Positions 1-7,629 of a DNA stretch of 33,843 nucleotides are shown piece after piece. A model generated the notes under the pieces. The model was not told the DNA's origin. It saw only the letters and a list, made by a program, of their open reading frames with translations, and searched no databases. Positions within the stretch are counted from its first letter, which is position 1; the number at the start of each line of letters is the position of its first letter. The translations under genes were made by a program, and so were the position numbers. Source of the stretch: Leptospira idonii. Lineage in GTDB: Bacteria; Spirochaetota; Leptospiria; Leptospirales; Leptospiraceae. The stretch is taken from positions 1-33,843 of the forward strand of contig NZ_RQHW01000051.1 in the NCBI RefSeq assembly GCF_004770995.1. The letters are read 5' to 3'.

Positions 1-228
1 CCCCTTCGCCCTGCCCCAACCGGATCCTCCTCTTTTTCTTCCCCACCACCTCCAGGAAAAAGCGAGGCAGCGCCCGAGGAAGATCAGGACTTCAACCCAT
101 TCGCAGAAGAAGACCAAGATTCCTATAATTTCGGTTACGAGCCTCCTACAGACGACAGTTGGGCGGAAATCGATGAAGGTGCTTTGGGAGACGAAGCCCC
201 CAGCTTCGATGATTTCGACATAAAATAA
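1..228 (+). CDS. C-terminal part of an acidic, proline-rich protein (5' truncated)
   Basis: The frame is open from the first base and stops at TAA 226-228, giving 75 residues of a protein that starts upstream of the window. The visible part begins with a Pro/Ser-rich stretch (including SSPPPP) and continues into a strongly acidic tail rich in Glu, Asp, Phe and Tyr (for example NPFAEEDQD), ending in DFDIK. There is no recognisable domain, membrane segment or cysteine. The composition suggests a disordered, surface-exposed or interaction tail. The next gene starts 39 bases downstream on the same strand. No function can be given from this fragment. Confidence 0.6.
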   Translation, partial: PLRPAPTGSSSFSSPPPPGKSEAAPEEDQDFNPFAEEDQDSYNFGYEPPTDDSWAEIDEGALGDEAPSFDDFDIK

Positions 229-267
229 TGGACTTTTAAAATTTCAAATTTGTCCGATACATAGATT

Positions 268-945
268 ATGAAGAATTTCATTCGTTCTCTCTTTTTGGTC
301 GCATTTTTGCCGAATCTTCTTTTCGCTCAATCCGAGCAGATCGTATCCAGCTTGGACGGATTTGCGGAAGCTTCTTGGGGGATGACCTTCGAATCCATCA
401 GAGAAAAATTCATCTCTATGGCCACCAACCCAGAATCCAAAGAACAAATAGAAATCATCAACGAAAAGAAAGACGAAAAACTTCTCATCAAAAGAAACGG
501 AATCTTCTATCTTTACCGATTCTATAAAACCCCAGACATCGTCAGAGAATTGAGACCGAGAGAAGATAAAAGAGAAACAGATCCCAGCATCGTAGGCCAG
601 ACGGAATACAGAGAAAGCGGAATTCTCTTTTCCGTAGGAGTGACATTCAATCTAGTTCCTTCCGAAAAAATCAGAGAGAAACTGGAAGGAAAATACGGCA
701 AACCTAGAAAAGAAAGCATAGGAGACGATAAGGTATCCGGAGCTGCTATTTGGGAACTAGTTGATAGAAGAGACAATCCACCTAGAGGCGGTTTTGCGGT
801 ACAATGGAGAGAAGGTTATAAAAAAGCTCCTTATACAAGAAGAATCGATTATTTCTCCGCCAACATCAGAGACATGATCGCAAAGGACTATAAAGATTTC
901 TTCAGCGTACAAGAAACAAAAACCTTGCGGGATTTAATCCCATAG
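268..945 (+). CDS. Secreted hypothetical protein with signal peptide
   Basis: The 225-residue protein starts with a typical Sec signal (MKNF, hydrophobic core LFLVAFLPNLLFA, likely cleavage after LFA-Q near residue 21), so it is probably periplasmic or outer-membrane associated. The mature part is charged. It holds a segment starting GFAEASWGMTFESIREKF near residue 31, which recalls small periplasmic proteins that begin with a W-G-M/x-S motif, and ends with an aromatic, basic C-terminal region. There are no cysteines in the mature part and no catalytic motif that I recognise. It lies 39 bases before the transaldolase on the same strand, so the two may be co-transcribed. Function unknown. Confidence 0.75.
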   Translation: MKNFIRSLFLVAFLPNLLFAQSEQIVSSLDGFAEASWGMTFESIREKFISMATNPESKEQIEIINEKKDEKLLIKRNGIFYLYRFYKTPDIVRELRPREDKRETDPSIVGQTEYRESGILFSVGVTFNLVPSEKIREKLEGKYGKPRKESIGDDKVSGAAIWELVDRRDNPPRGGFAVQWREGYKKAPYTRRIDYFSANIRDMIAKDYKDFFSVQETKTLRDLIP

Positions 946-984
946 TTACTCTGTCTCGTGAGACCAGTTCTCCCACGAGGCAAA

Positions 985-1629
985 ATGAATTTATTCCTAG
1001 ACACAGCCAATATCGACGAAATCAAGAAGGTACACGAATTAGGCCTTCTTGACGGAATCACAACCAATCCATCCATCATCGCAAAATCAGGCCGCAAGTT
1101 CACAGAAGTCATCAAAGAAATTTGCAGTTTCGTAAAAGGACCTGTCAGTGCGGAAGTTCTGGCTACGGACGCCCCAACAATGATCAAAGAAGGAATCGAA
1201 CTTTCTCAGATAGCATCCAATGTAGTTGTGAAAGTCCCTCTCATTCCGGAAGGAATCAAAGCGGTTGTTGAATTCACAAAAAGAGGAATTCAAACCAATG
1301 TAACTCTTTGTTTCACTGCCAACCAAGCTCTTCTCGCCGCAAAAGCTGGAGCCACTTTCATCTCCCCCTTCGTAGGAAGACTGGACGATGTAGGATACGA
1401 CGGATTGGAACTCATCACTGAAATCAGAGACATCTATGACAATTACGGAATCGAAACTCAAATTTTAGCAGCTTCCGTGCGTCATCCGATCCACTTCAAA
1501 GAAGTAGCTCTCAGAGGGGCAGATTGTGTGACTTTACCGTACAATGTGTTCGAGATGTTGTTCAAACATCCTCTCACTGACAGTGGACTTGCAAAATTCG
1601 TAGAAGACTCTAAAAAACTTACTTGGTAA
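985..1629 (+). CDS. tal: Transaldolase, small (TalC/FSA-type) family
   Basis: The 214-residue length fits the short transaldolase/fructose-6-phosphate aldolase family, which transfers dihydroxyacetone units in the non-oxidative pentose phosphate pathway. Diagnostic segments are [12 protein letters not shown] at the N-terminus, [13 protein letters not shown] (24-36), the Schiff-base lysine K83 in [11 protein letters not shown] and SPFVGRLDD (127-134). Residue E57 (SAEVLATD) and F129 occupy positions that are Gln and Tyr in E. coli FSA. In transaldolases they are Glu and Phe, so transaldolase is preferred over aldolase activity (inference from family knowledge). ATG 985 is chosen because homologues start at MNLFLDT and CGAGG precedes it. 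A longer frame from GTG 958 adds nine unlikely residues. Confidence 0.93.
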   Translation: MNLFLDTANIDEIKKVHELGLLDGITTNPSIIAKSGRKFTEVIKEICSFVKGPVSAEVLATDAPTMIKEGIELSQIASNVVVKVPLIPEGIKAVVEFTKRGIQTNVTLCFTANQALLAAKAGATFISPFVGRLDDVGYDGLELITEIRDIYDNYGIETQILAASVRHPIHFKEVALRGADCVTLPYNVFEMLFKHPLTDSGLAKFVEDSKKLTW

Positions 1630-1650
1630 ACTGAGTTTCTTAAAACTAAA

Positions 1651-1690
1651 AAAGGGAGAAGGTTTCTCGAGATCCTTTTCCCTTTCTACT
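1651..1690 (+). terminator. Intrinsic terminator after transaldolase
   Basis: Arms 1651-1662 (AAAGGGAGAAGG) and 1674-1685 (CCTTTTCCCTTT) pair over 12 bases with one G-U, around an 11-base loop. A pyrimidine-rich tail follows on the plus strand. An A-rich stretch precedes the left arm, so it could also act on the minus strand, although no minus-strand gene ends here from the left. Confidence 0.8.
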
Positions 1691-1732
1691 ACCTACTTAC
1701 CTTTCCTATTTACCTCCTCCTTCTTTTGTCTT

Positions 1733-2935
1733 TTACCTTAAACTCTTCCTTTGATTCGCCAAACTCAAATAAAGCTTCTTCATCTCTAAAATGCTTTTTT
1801 GAATGAATGAAACGATAAAATAACATAAGATTCCGTAAAGTGGCAATACCAACCTATCAGATTGATAGAAGCTAATTCCGGAAGTAAGCAAAATCCAACA
1901 GATAAGTAGATAAATTTGAACATAATGGTAGTTAGGTTTTTTAAAATTCAATTTAAACAAAGATACAAGTAAAATAAAAAATGCCAAAGGATAAAAATAA
2001 AAATTCCAGGATAAGGTCTTTTTGATTAATTTAGGGATAAGGAAAGGATAAATTGAAGGTGAACTCGGATACAACGGTTCTAAAGAATTATCAAAAAATG
2101 CAATGGCAGTCTCCTTAGGATACGCTACAAAAAAGAATTTAGGAAATTCTTTGAAATCTTTTGACTCCCTATTTACATCTTCCCATTTTAAACCGTTTAC
2201 TCTTCCAAATACTTGTGCTTTGAAATACACTTCCCAAGTTTTTGTGGAAATATCGGAAAACCCAACTTTTCCAGTCCTTTGATAGAATAGGACAGATTGT
2301 AATAAAATTAATAAAACGCATCCCCAGATAGCAAATGAATACTTTCTCGATTTCACCTTCCTACGAAAAACAAGCTCCGTTCCTAAATTGAATAAAAACA
2401 GAGATAAATAAACAGGTTTTAATACAGACAAAAGAGAGAGTAGAAAGGATGAAAAAGGAAATCTTCCCTTTCTTATAAACAAGGAACGAAAATACAAGCA
2501 AACAAGAAAAAATGTAAGAACCTCAGTGAGTGCATGTGTAGAATAAAGAAAAATAGAATAATTAAGAAATAAAATGGCTCCTAAAAAGAGAGTATATAAG
2601 AAACTTTTTTTATTTCTATAATGAAGATCCAATAAAACCCAAAAAGAAAAAAGAATGAGTGAAAACTGAACAGCAAACAATAATGCTACATGATTGCCGA
2701 AGGAAGACAAAAACAAAGGAAATAAAAAAGGCCGAATTTCCAATTCCCAATTTTGATAAGTTGCTGAATCTTCAAAATAGAACATTCTCTCAGAAAGAGT
2801 TTCTAAAATCCCGAGATTTGAAAAATTTCTTAGAAATACCACGCCCCAGAATAAAATCAATATCAGAAACAATACCTTAGGCTTTTTAAAAATGAAATCA
2901 AAGAAAGATGATATTTTGAAAGTTAAATTCTTCAT
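1733..2935 (-). CDS. Polytopic membrane protein, GT-C glycosyltransferase-like
   Basis: The 400-residue protein has about nine to ten strongly hydrophobic helices. The first is at residues 20-36 (FLILILFWGVVFL) and the last near 360-380. A long non-hydrophobic loop (about 215-275) carries several charged and aromatic residues. After the first helix a stretch with ETLSERMFYFEDSATYQNW sits where GT-C enzymes carry their acidic catalytic loop. That resemblance, and not a verified motif, is why I suggest a lipid-linked glycosyltransferase of the GT-C/PMT type. The codons are extremely AT-rich compared with the flanking housekeeping genes. The gene lies 35 bases downstream of the DUF1574-like gene on the same strand, so they probably form an operon for envelope glycan assembly or decoration. 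Confidence 0.7.
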   Translation of the reverse strand: MKNLTFKISSFFDFIFKKPKVLFLILILFWGVVFLRNFSNLGILETLSERMFYFEDSATYQNWELEIRPFLFPLFLSSFGNHVALLFAVQFSLILFSFWVLLDLHYRNKKSFLYTLFLGAILFLNYSIFLYSTHALTEVLTFFLVCLYFRSLFIRKGRFPFSSFLLSLLSVLKPVYLSLFLFNLGTELVFRRKVKSRKYSFAIWGCVLLILLQSVLFYQRTGKVGFSDISTKTWEVYFKAQVFGRVNGLKWEDVNRESKDFKEFPKFFFVAYPKETAIAFFDNSLEPLYPSSPSIYPFLIPKLIKKTLSWNFYFYPLAFFILLVSLFKLNFKKPNYHYVQIYLLICWILLTSGISFYQSDRLVLPLYGILCYFIVSFIQKSILEMKKLYLSLANQRKSLR

Positions 2936-2970
2936 TAAAAAGCTCAGGAAACGAACAAAGTTAAATTCTT

Positions 2971-4008
2971 TTATTTATTAAAGGAAGGATCGGCGTATTT
3001 ATCCCAAATCATTTTAGTTTGATCCACGAAACATAAAACTGATTGATGAGAAGCATCGTTGAACAACTCACAGTTGCTTTCCGAATTCATATCTATGGCA
3101 GATGCCCCGTAAGACACTGCCAAATTTTTGATACCGGCCCACCAAACATTTCCTATATTATGTTTTTCGTATTCTTTATAATACTTTCCGTACACCTTGG
3201 GCCAAATCACAACTGTTTTGATTCCCTTCTCCCGAGTGAGCTTCAAAAAAGCCTCCACATAAGGTGTTTGCGACTTTCCCAATTGGAAGGTCTTCATATA
3301 CAATGCTGAAATTCTTTTGGAATCTCTTTCCAGTTTTTCAGTAGGATTGGCTGTAGTAGCATACATCAGATAATCCCCCTTAGCATAGTTCACCAAACGA
3401 TATTCTGGATTATAAAATGCGGTGTATTCCTTCAATTTCCCGGACTTCAGTCTGGAAAAGAACAAAGACAAATTGAGTTCCACGGAACGAATGGAGAATG
3501 CTCGATCCAAATAAAATTCGTATTTATCTTTCCAAGGGATGTCTTGCCATACTAAATCCACACATTCGGAATCGCATCCCAATCGAAGGAAAGGAGTATT
3601 GATAAAACCTTTCGAATCGTCGAAAGCCTCCGGACTCAAAGAAAGAATGATAAACTGAGGCTGAATCCCTCTTTGCAAAAGATCGTTCAGCCAAATATAA
3701 GAATACATTGGTATTCCCTGCGGACCGCTGAAATTATAAAGAGACCAGGAAGATTGTTTTTCCGCAGGAATGCCTAGTTCGGAAAAAGGATAGGAACGAG
3801 AATCTCCGAAAACTAATGCAAGTTTGGTTTCTTTAATTTTAGGATCTTTTTCCAACCTATCCGCCAAAACCTTTCTATGATGGTAAAACACGGAATTGCC
3901 TGCCTGTAAAAATTCCTTATGGAAAACAGGCAGAAGAAAAATCTTATCTATGATCAGCACGGATGCCAAAAGAATGAGCGGGTAAAATAAAAATGGTCGC
4001 GAAAACAA
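2971..4008 (-). CDS. DUF1574-type membrane-anchored SGNH-like protein
   Basis: The 345-residue protein has one N-terminal membrane helix (about residues 7-28) and a large extracytoplasmic domain. ALVFGDSRSYPFS (64-76) matches the GDS nucleophile block of SGNH/GDSL hydrolases, with S70. NDASHQS (317-323) supplies the Asp-x-x-His block (D318, H321). This is the layout of DUF1574 proteins, known to be abundant in Leptospira, and of DltD/AlgX-like O-acyl transfer proteins. A role in acetylating or acylating a surface glycan is inferred. The start is TTG at 4006-4008, preceded by AAGGA four bases upstream. No ATG lies upstream in the visible leader. It leads a likely operon with the polytopic protein downstream and shares its AT-rich composition. 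Confidence 0.78.
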   Translation of the reverse strand: MFSRPFLFYPLILLASVLIIDKIFLLPVFHKEFLQAGNSVFYHHRKVLADRLEKDPKIKETKLALVFGDSRSYPFSELGIPAEKQSSWSLYNFSGPQGIPMYSYIWLNDLLQRGIQPQFIILSLSPEAFDDSKGFINTPFLRLGCDSECVDLVWQDIPWKDKYEFYLDRAFSIRSVELNLSLFFSRLKSGKLKEYTAFYNPEYRLVNYAKGDYLMYATTANPTEKLERDSKRISALYMKTFQLGKSQTPYVEAFLKLTREKGIKTVVIWPKVYGKYYKEYEKHNIGNVWWAGIKNLAVSYGASAIDMNSESNCELFNDASHQSVLCFVDQTKMIWDKYADPSFNK

Positions 4009-4065
4009 GATCCTTTTTTCCTCTTCTATATCGATTCTAATGTTATGGATTTAGGTTCAAGGATT

Positions 4066-4800
4066 TTACTTTCCCAGAATCTCTTCCTCTTTCACCGCAC
4101 GAAACTTGCCCTCTTCCAGTTTTTTCTTTTCAATGGAAAGAGAACCGATGCGCACCCGGAACAAATCAATGACGCTTAGATTTTTAGTATGAAACATCCT
4201 TCTGATTTGTCTTTTTTTCCCTTCCCTTAGAATGACTCTCAAATGACTCGTAAGTTCGCTGTCGTTTCCGTCAAATTCCAATTTTGCGGGAAGAACTTTA
4301 AAAGCACGAAGAGTCTCTCCTCCCTCCCTAACACCTAACTCCAGTTCCTCTGCGATAGGTTTCCATTCCACTTTTTTCTGCAAACTGACGATATATTCTT
4401 TTTCGATCTTATGTTTCGGGTGGGTGATTCTTTGGATAAAGTCTCCGTCAGAGGAAAGAATCACCAGTCCTCTGGAATCCAAATCCAATCTGCCTGCATA
4501 ATTGTATCTTCTGTATTCTTCCGGCAAAAGTTCGAAGATCGTTTGGTCATGGTGTTTGTCTTCGTGAGAAGTCAAAAAACCTGCCGGTTTATTAAAAGCG
4601 ATGATGCTTGCTAGATCGGGGGAATTTAGGATGGATAGTTTTTTTCCGTCCAAAACGACCAAATCCGATTCAGTATCCACACGGTAAGAGAGATCGGTAA
4701 GAGTTTTCCCATTGACTTTCACTCGTCCGGAAAGCACGATTTCTTCTACTTTCCTTCTGGCTCCCACTCCGGCTTTGGCTAGAAATTGATTGATTCTCAT
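4066..4800 (-). CDS. Pseudouridine synthase, RsuA/RluB/RluE/RluF family
   Basis: The enzyme isomerises specific uridines of rRNA to pseudouridine. It has an N-terminal S4 RNA-binding domain (MRINQFLAKAGVGARRKVEE, residues 1-50) followed by the catalytic domain. The latter contains IIAFNKPAGFLTS (66-78), YAGRLDLDSRGL (101-112) with the catalytic Asp D106 in the GRLD motif, and EGKKRQIRRMF near 205-215. The 244-residue length is normal for the family. ATG 4798-4800 gives the canonical MRINQFLA start. ATG 4801-4803 just before it would add one Met. A longer in-frame extension to 5052 is rejected because it runs antisense into lipA. Divergent from lipA with 49 bases between starts. Which rRNA position it modifies cannot be told from this sequence. 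Confidence 0.92.
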   Translation of the reverse strand: MRINQFLAKAGVGARRKVEEIVLSGRVKVNGKTLTDLSYRVDTESDLVVLDGKKLSILNSPDLASIIAFNKPAGFLTSHEDKHHDQTIFELLPEEYRRYNYAGRLDLDSRGLVILSSDGDFIQRITHPKHKIEKEYIVSLQKKVEWKPIAEELELGVREGGETLRAFKVLPAKLEFDGNDSELTSHLRVILREGKKRQIRRMFHTKNLSVIDLFRVRIGSLSIEKKKLEEGKFRAVKEEEILGK

Positions 4801-4849
4801 CATTTTCCATTTTACAAACCCATGCTTCAAAAAAAAGTCTAATTGAGAA

Positions 4850-5752
4850 ATGAATCCTCTGAAAAAAAAGCCACGGACCAAGGAAAACCACCCCATTCCC
4901 AGCCACCCGGAATGGATGAAGGTCAAAATTTCCTTCCCGACAGAAGAGGATTCTCTTTCCAAAGTGAGAGGGGAAGTCGCTTCCCGCAAACTCAATACAG
5001 TCTGTGAATCCGCATCCTGCCCCAACCTAAACCATTGTTGGAACAGGCGCACTGCTACCTATATGTTAGGTGGGGATATCTGTACAAGACGCTGCCATTA
5101 CTGCGATGTGGCTTTCGGAAAACCGGGAAAACTAGATTCGGAGGAACCGTTGAGAGTGGCGGAATCCGTTCTGGAACTGGAATTGAATCATGTGGTTCTA
5201 ACTGCAGTCAACAGAGACGATCTGAAAGACGGTGGATCGGAACATTTTGCGGAGACAGTGAATCATATCAGACGCCTTCGCCCTAATTGTTCCATAGAAG
5301 TGCTCATTCCCGATTTTAAAGCGAAAAGAGATTCCTTGGATCTTCTGTACGCATCCAAACCCAATATCATCAATCATAATATAGAAACCGTTCGTGCCCT
5401 ATTTCCCAAAATCGCTCCACAAAAGAATTACGAACGATCCTTACAGGTTTTGAAAGACATTTCGGAACACGGATTTATGACCAAAAGCGGAATCATACTT
5501 GGATTAGGTGAAACTCATTCGGATGTGGAAGAATGCCTCTCCGATCTGTACGAAAACGGAGTAAGAATGCTCACCATCGGACAATACCTTCAACCCTCTC
5601 CCACTCACTACCCCGTTCAAGAATATCTGAAACCGGAAGTTTTTGACGATTGGAAATCCTTCGCTTATAAACTGGGGTTCAAAATCGTAGCATCCAGCCC
5701 TCTCGTTCGATCTTCCTATCATGCGGACGAATATGTGCCGGAAGAAATCTAA
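4850..5752 (+). CDS. lipA: Lipoyl synthase
   Basis: Radical SAM enzyme that inserts two sulfur atoms into octanoyl groups on lipoyl-dependent enzymes (pyruvate dehydrogenase, glycine cleavage H protein). The 300-residue protein carries the auxiliary-cluster cysteines C52-x4-C57-x5-C63 (CESASCPNLNHC), the SAM-cluster motif C78-x3-C82-x2-C85 (CTRRCHYC) and the C-terminal RSSYHA motif (287-292), whose serine ligates the auxiliary cluster. NHNIETV and GIILGLGET are also typical. ATG 4850 has only a weak GAGAA upstream. The N-terminal 45 residues have normal LipA length. No lipB or lipoate ligase is adjacent, so the source of octanoyl groups is not visible here. Confidence 0.97.
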   Translation: MNPLKKKPRTKENHPIPSHPEWMKVKISFPTEEDSLSKVRGEVASRKLNTVCESASCPNLNHCWNRRTATYMLGGDICTRRCHYCDVAFGKPGKLDSEEPLRVAESVLELELNHVVLTAVNRDDLKDGGSEHFAETVNHIRRLRPNCSIEVLIPDFKAKRDSLDLLYASKPNIINHNIETVRALFPKIAPQKNYERSLQVLKDISEHGFMTKSGIILGLGETHSDVEECLSDLYENGVRMLTIGQYLQPSPTHYPVQEYLKPEVFDDWKSFAYKLGFKIVASSPLVRSSYHADEYVPEEI

Positions 5753-5825
5753 TCCTGCTTTTCTAATTCTTCTTTTTTAGTAAGATACTCTGGTCGAATT
5801 TTAAAATCCTGTCGAAAGGATAGAT

Positions 5826-6137
5826 ATGAACGAATCGGAAATGAAAGTCTGGCAGGAAGAGCTGGCCAAAACCTTTTTTTTATCCATCTTGCAGGATCTA
5901 AGTCAGGTAGAAGAACATCTTTCCGATTTCGAAGTCAAACAACTCATCCTTTCCGGATTAAAACGAATTCCCGATATGGAAGTGGAATGGGGAGAATCGG
6001 ACCGATTCGGAAAAAGCACTCTTTTGCTCAAAGTCAAATCGAACCTGCTCGTCATCGAAGCAACTCCTCTCATCCATACCATCCGCATTCTTTGGAACGA
6101 ATATAAGTCAAAAAACAAAGAAACCGAAACGGCATAA
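5826..6137 (+). CDS. Small conserved-looking hypothetical protein (103 aa)
   Basis: A well-placed AAAGGA (5815-5820) precedes ATG 5826. The protein is soluble, acidic and without cysteine. The first half looks helical (SEMKVWQEELAKTFFLSIL), and the second half is beta-like with alternating hydrophobics (STLLLKVKSNLLVIEA). There is no signal peptide. I do not recognise the family. The gene stands alone between lipA and a convergent lipoprotein gene, and shares with the latter a bidirectional terminator at 6141-6172. Confidence 0.7.
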   Translation: MNESEMKVWQEELAKTFFLSILQDLSQVEEHLSDFEVKQLILSGLKRIPDMEVEWGESDRFGKSTLLLKVKSNLLVIEATPLIHTIRILWNEYKSKNKETETA

Positions 6138-6140
6138 AAA

Positions 6141-6178
6141 AAGCCCAAAGAGAGAGGACTCTCCTTGAGCTTCTTTTC
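6141..6178. terminator. Bidirectional terminator between convergent genes
   Basis: Arms 6141-6154 and 6159-6172 pair over 14 positions with two mismatches around the tetraloop AGGA. The plus-strand transcript continues into TTCTTTTCTA. The minus-strand transcript continues into a run of seven U residues (A-run at 6136-6142). It serves the small gene ending at 6137 and the FecR lipoprotein ending at 6201. Confidence 0.8.
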
Positions 6179-6200
6179 TACTTAAGGGGTAAAGGGAACT

Positions 6201-7370
6201 TTAGAATTTGGATTTTTCGTAGATAACTTCTTCTACGCTATCCACATCAATTCTTTTGATTCCGTTTTCAGTATGCACCACCATCACACCGTTTTCTTGG
6301 CTGATGATCGCACCGATCACTGATTTACCGTCTACTAATACGATTTTTTCAAGTTTTTCGTAGTAGTTCATGATGTCTTTTTTAGATTTGAATTCTTTCG
6401 GTTGAGAAGCAAGGCTAGACTCGAATTTTTTCACGTCTTCTTCATGTTTCTTCTCTACTTCTTTTTCCAAAGCTAATCTTTGTTTGTCGAGTTCTTGTTT
6501 TTTGATCTCGTCCAACTTATCTGTTTGAGCAGTTTCGCTGAGTTTAGCGATTTGTTCTGCTGTGCTTTTATCCACAGTTACGATTGTGTTGATGTCTTGT
6601 TCTTCGGATTTAGTCAACTTAACTGTTTCTACCGCAGGTTTGTTTCCAACGGATTTCAAAGCTTTGTTTACATCCAAAGATTCAACGCTTTCGATTTTAG
6701 AAAGCTCCAATGCTTTTCCTGTTACAGAGGAAGCTTGGTTTTTCTCAAGAACTACTTCTACGTTAGATAGAGAGTCTTGTAGCTTTTTAAGATCTGCGTT
6801 TGCATTGATCTCATCCGCAGAGAGTTTTTCCAAAGCAGGAACGCGAGGAGCAAGAGCTACAGCTCCATCCACCACTTTTACTTTAGAAGGTTTTCCTTCA
6901 GGAGACTCTACGATGAATGAGGTTCCACGAACACCCGCGATTGCGGTTGGTGTAACAACAGTAAAGTTGTCTTCTTTCTTAGCTTTGTTGACTTTCGCGA
7001 ATACTTTTCCGGATACGAGAGCGATTTGAGTGTCTGTCGTACCAGAATTGTTTTGTGAAAGTTTGCTGAAATCGATTACGGATTTGGGAGAGATACGAAT
7101 GCTCGATCCATCTGGGAACTGTACGTCCACCTTTCCATTATCGCCGGTTACGATATTGTCTCCAGTTTTCAGAGAAATACCCAACTGAGCTTTTTCTTCC
7201 GTATTGTCCGCATGTTTGATGCTGGATTCGCCCACAGCAAACACTACGATCGCAGAAAGTTCGTTAGATTTTTTAGAAGTTTCGCTCACTTCTGCTTCCG
7301 GCTTCTTACATACTGTAAGACCCAGAACGGCTACTAGAGCGGTGGTAATGGCTAATTTCGATGCTTTCAT
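6201..7370 (-). CDS. FecR-domain lipoprotein
   Basis: The 389-residue protein has a lipoprotein signal (MKASK, hydrophobic core, LGLTVC with the lipidated Cys at 21). A FecR-like domain follows (about residues 48-155), with GDNIVTGDNGKVDVQFPDGS and the beta-rich stretch up to TPTAIAGVRGTSFIVES. Residues 260-340 form a Lys/Glu-rich probable coiled coil, and the last 45 residues make a small beta-domain (VDGKSVIGAIISQENGVMVV). Unlike classic FecR there is no cytoplasmic sigma-factor-binding segment and no ECF sigma gene nearby, so a structural or envelope-sensing role is likelier than iron-siderophore signalling. ATG 7368-7370 has AGGA at a good distance. Monocistronic, ending at the shared terminator. 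Confidence 0.85.
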   Translation of the reverse strand: MKASKLAITTALVAVLGLTVCKKPEAEVSETSKKSNELSAIVVFAVGESSIKHADNTEEKAQLGISLKTGDNIVTGDNGKVDVQFPDGSSIRISPKSVIDFSKLSQNNSGTTDTQIALVSGKVFAKVNKAKKEDNFTVVTPTAIAGVRGTSFIVESPEGKPSKVKVVDGAVALAPRVPALEKLSADEINANADLKKLQDSLSNVEVVLEKNQASSVTGKALELSKIESVESLDVNKALKSVGNKPAVETVKLTKSEEQDINTIVTVDKSTAEQIAKLSETAQTDKLDEIKKQELDKQRLALEKEVEKKHEEDVKKFESSLASQPKEFKSKKDIMNYYEKLEKIVLVDGKSVIGAIISQENGVMVVHTENGIKRIDVDSVEEVIYEKSKF

Positions 7371-7604
7371 ATCGTCCTATCCCTTAGTGAAATTCAACTT
7401 TCGTCATTTAGGTAAACAAACCAACTGGAAATATTTTTCTTCAGTTTTCTTTTTTTTTAGTATTGCAGAAAAAAATCCCAGGTAACTGGCAAAATTCTAA
7501 TGTTCTTGCCCCTTTTGCAAATCAAATTTGCCTATTTTTTCTCAATTCCCTAGGTTTTTCAGCTATAGAAAGCGTTTTCCCTCTGAAATTGTCTTTGTCT
7601 AAAT

Positions 7605-7610
7605 GGAGGT
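7605..7610 (+). promoter_or_regulatory. Strong GGAGGT ribosome-binding-like site, unusually far from start
   Basis: GGAGGT lies 19 bases before ATG 7630 of the radical SAM gene. An in-frame TAA at 7624-7626 rules out an upstream start in the same frame. A second purine tract, GGAAAAG (7611-7617), lies nearer. Either spacing is tolerated through RNA folding, or the true site is the nearer weak one. Confidence 0.4.
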
Positions 7611-7629
7611 GGAAAAGATTACATAAATT

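Noticed and set aside
958..984. GTG start for the transaldolase
   Set aside because: Homologues begin at MNLFLDT, and CGAGG fits ATG 985.
1087..1461. Long open frame on the minus strand, antisense to the transaldolase
   Set aside because: It lies wholly inside a conserved gene, with Ser/Phe-rich antisense composition and no start signal.
4801..5052. N-terminal extension of the pseudouridine synthase frame to 5052
   Set aside because: It runs antisense through the start of lipA, has no family resemblance and precedes the canonical MRINQFLA start.
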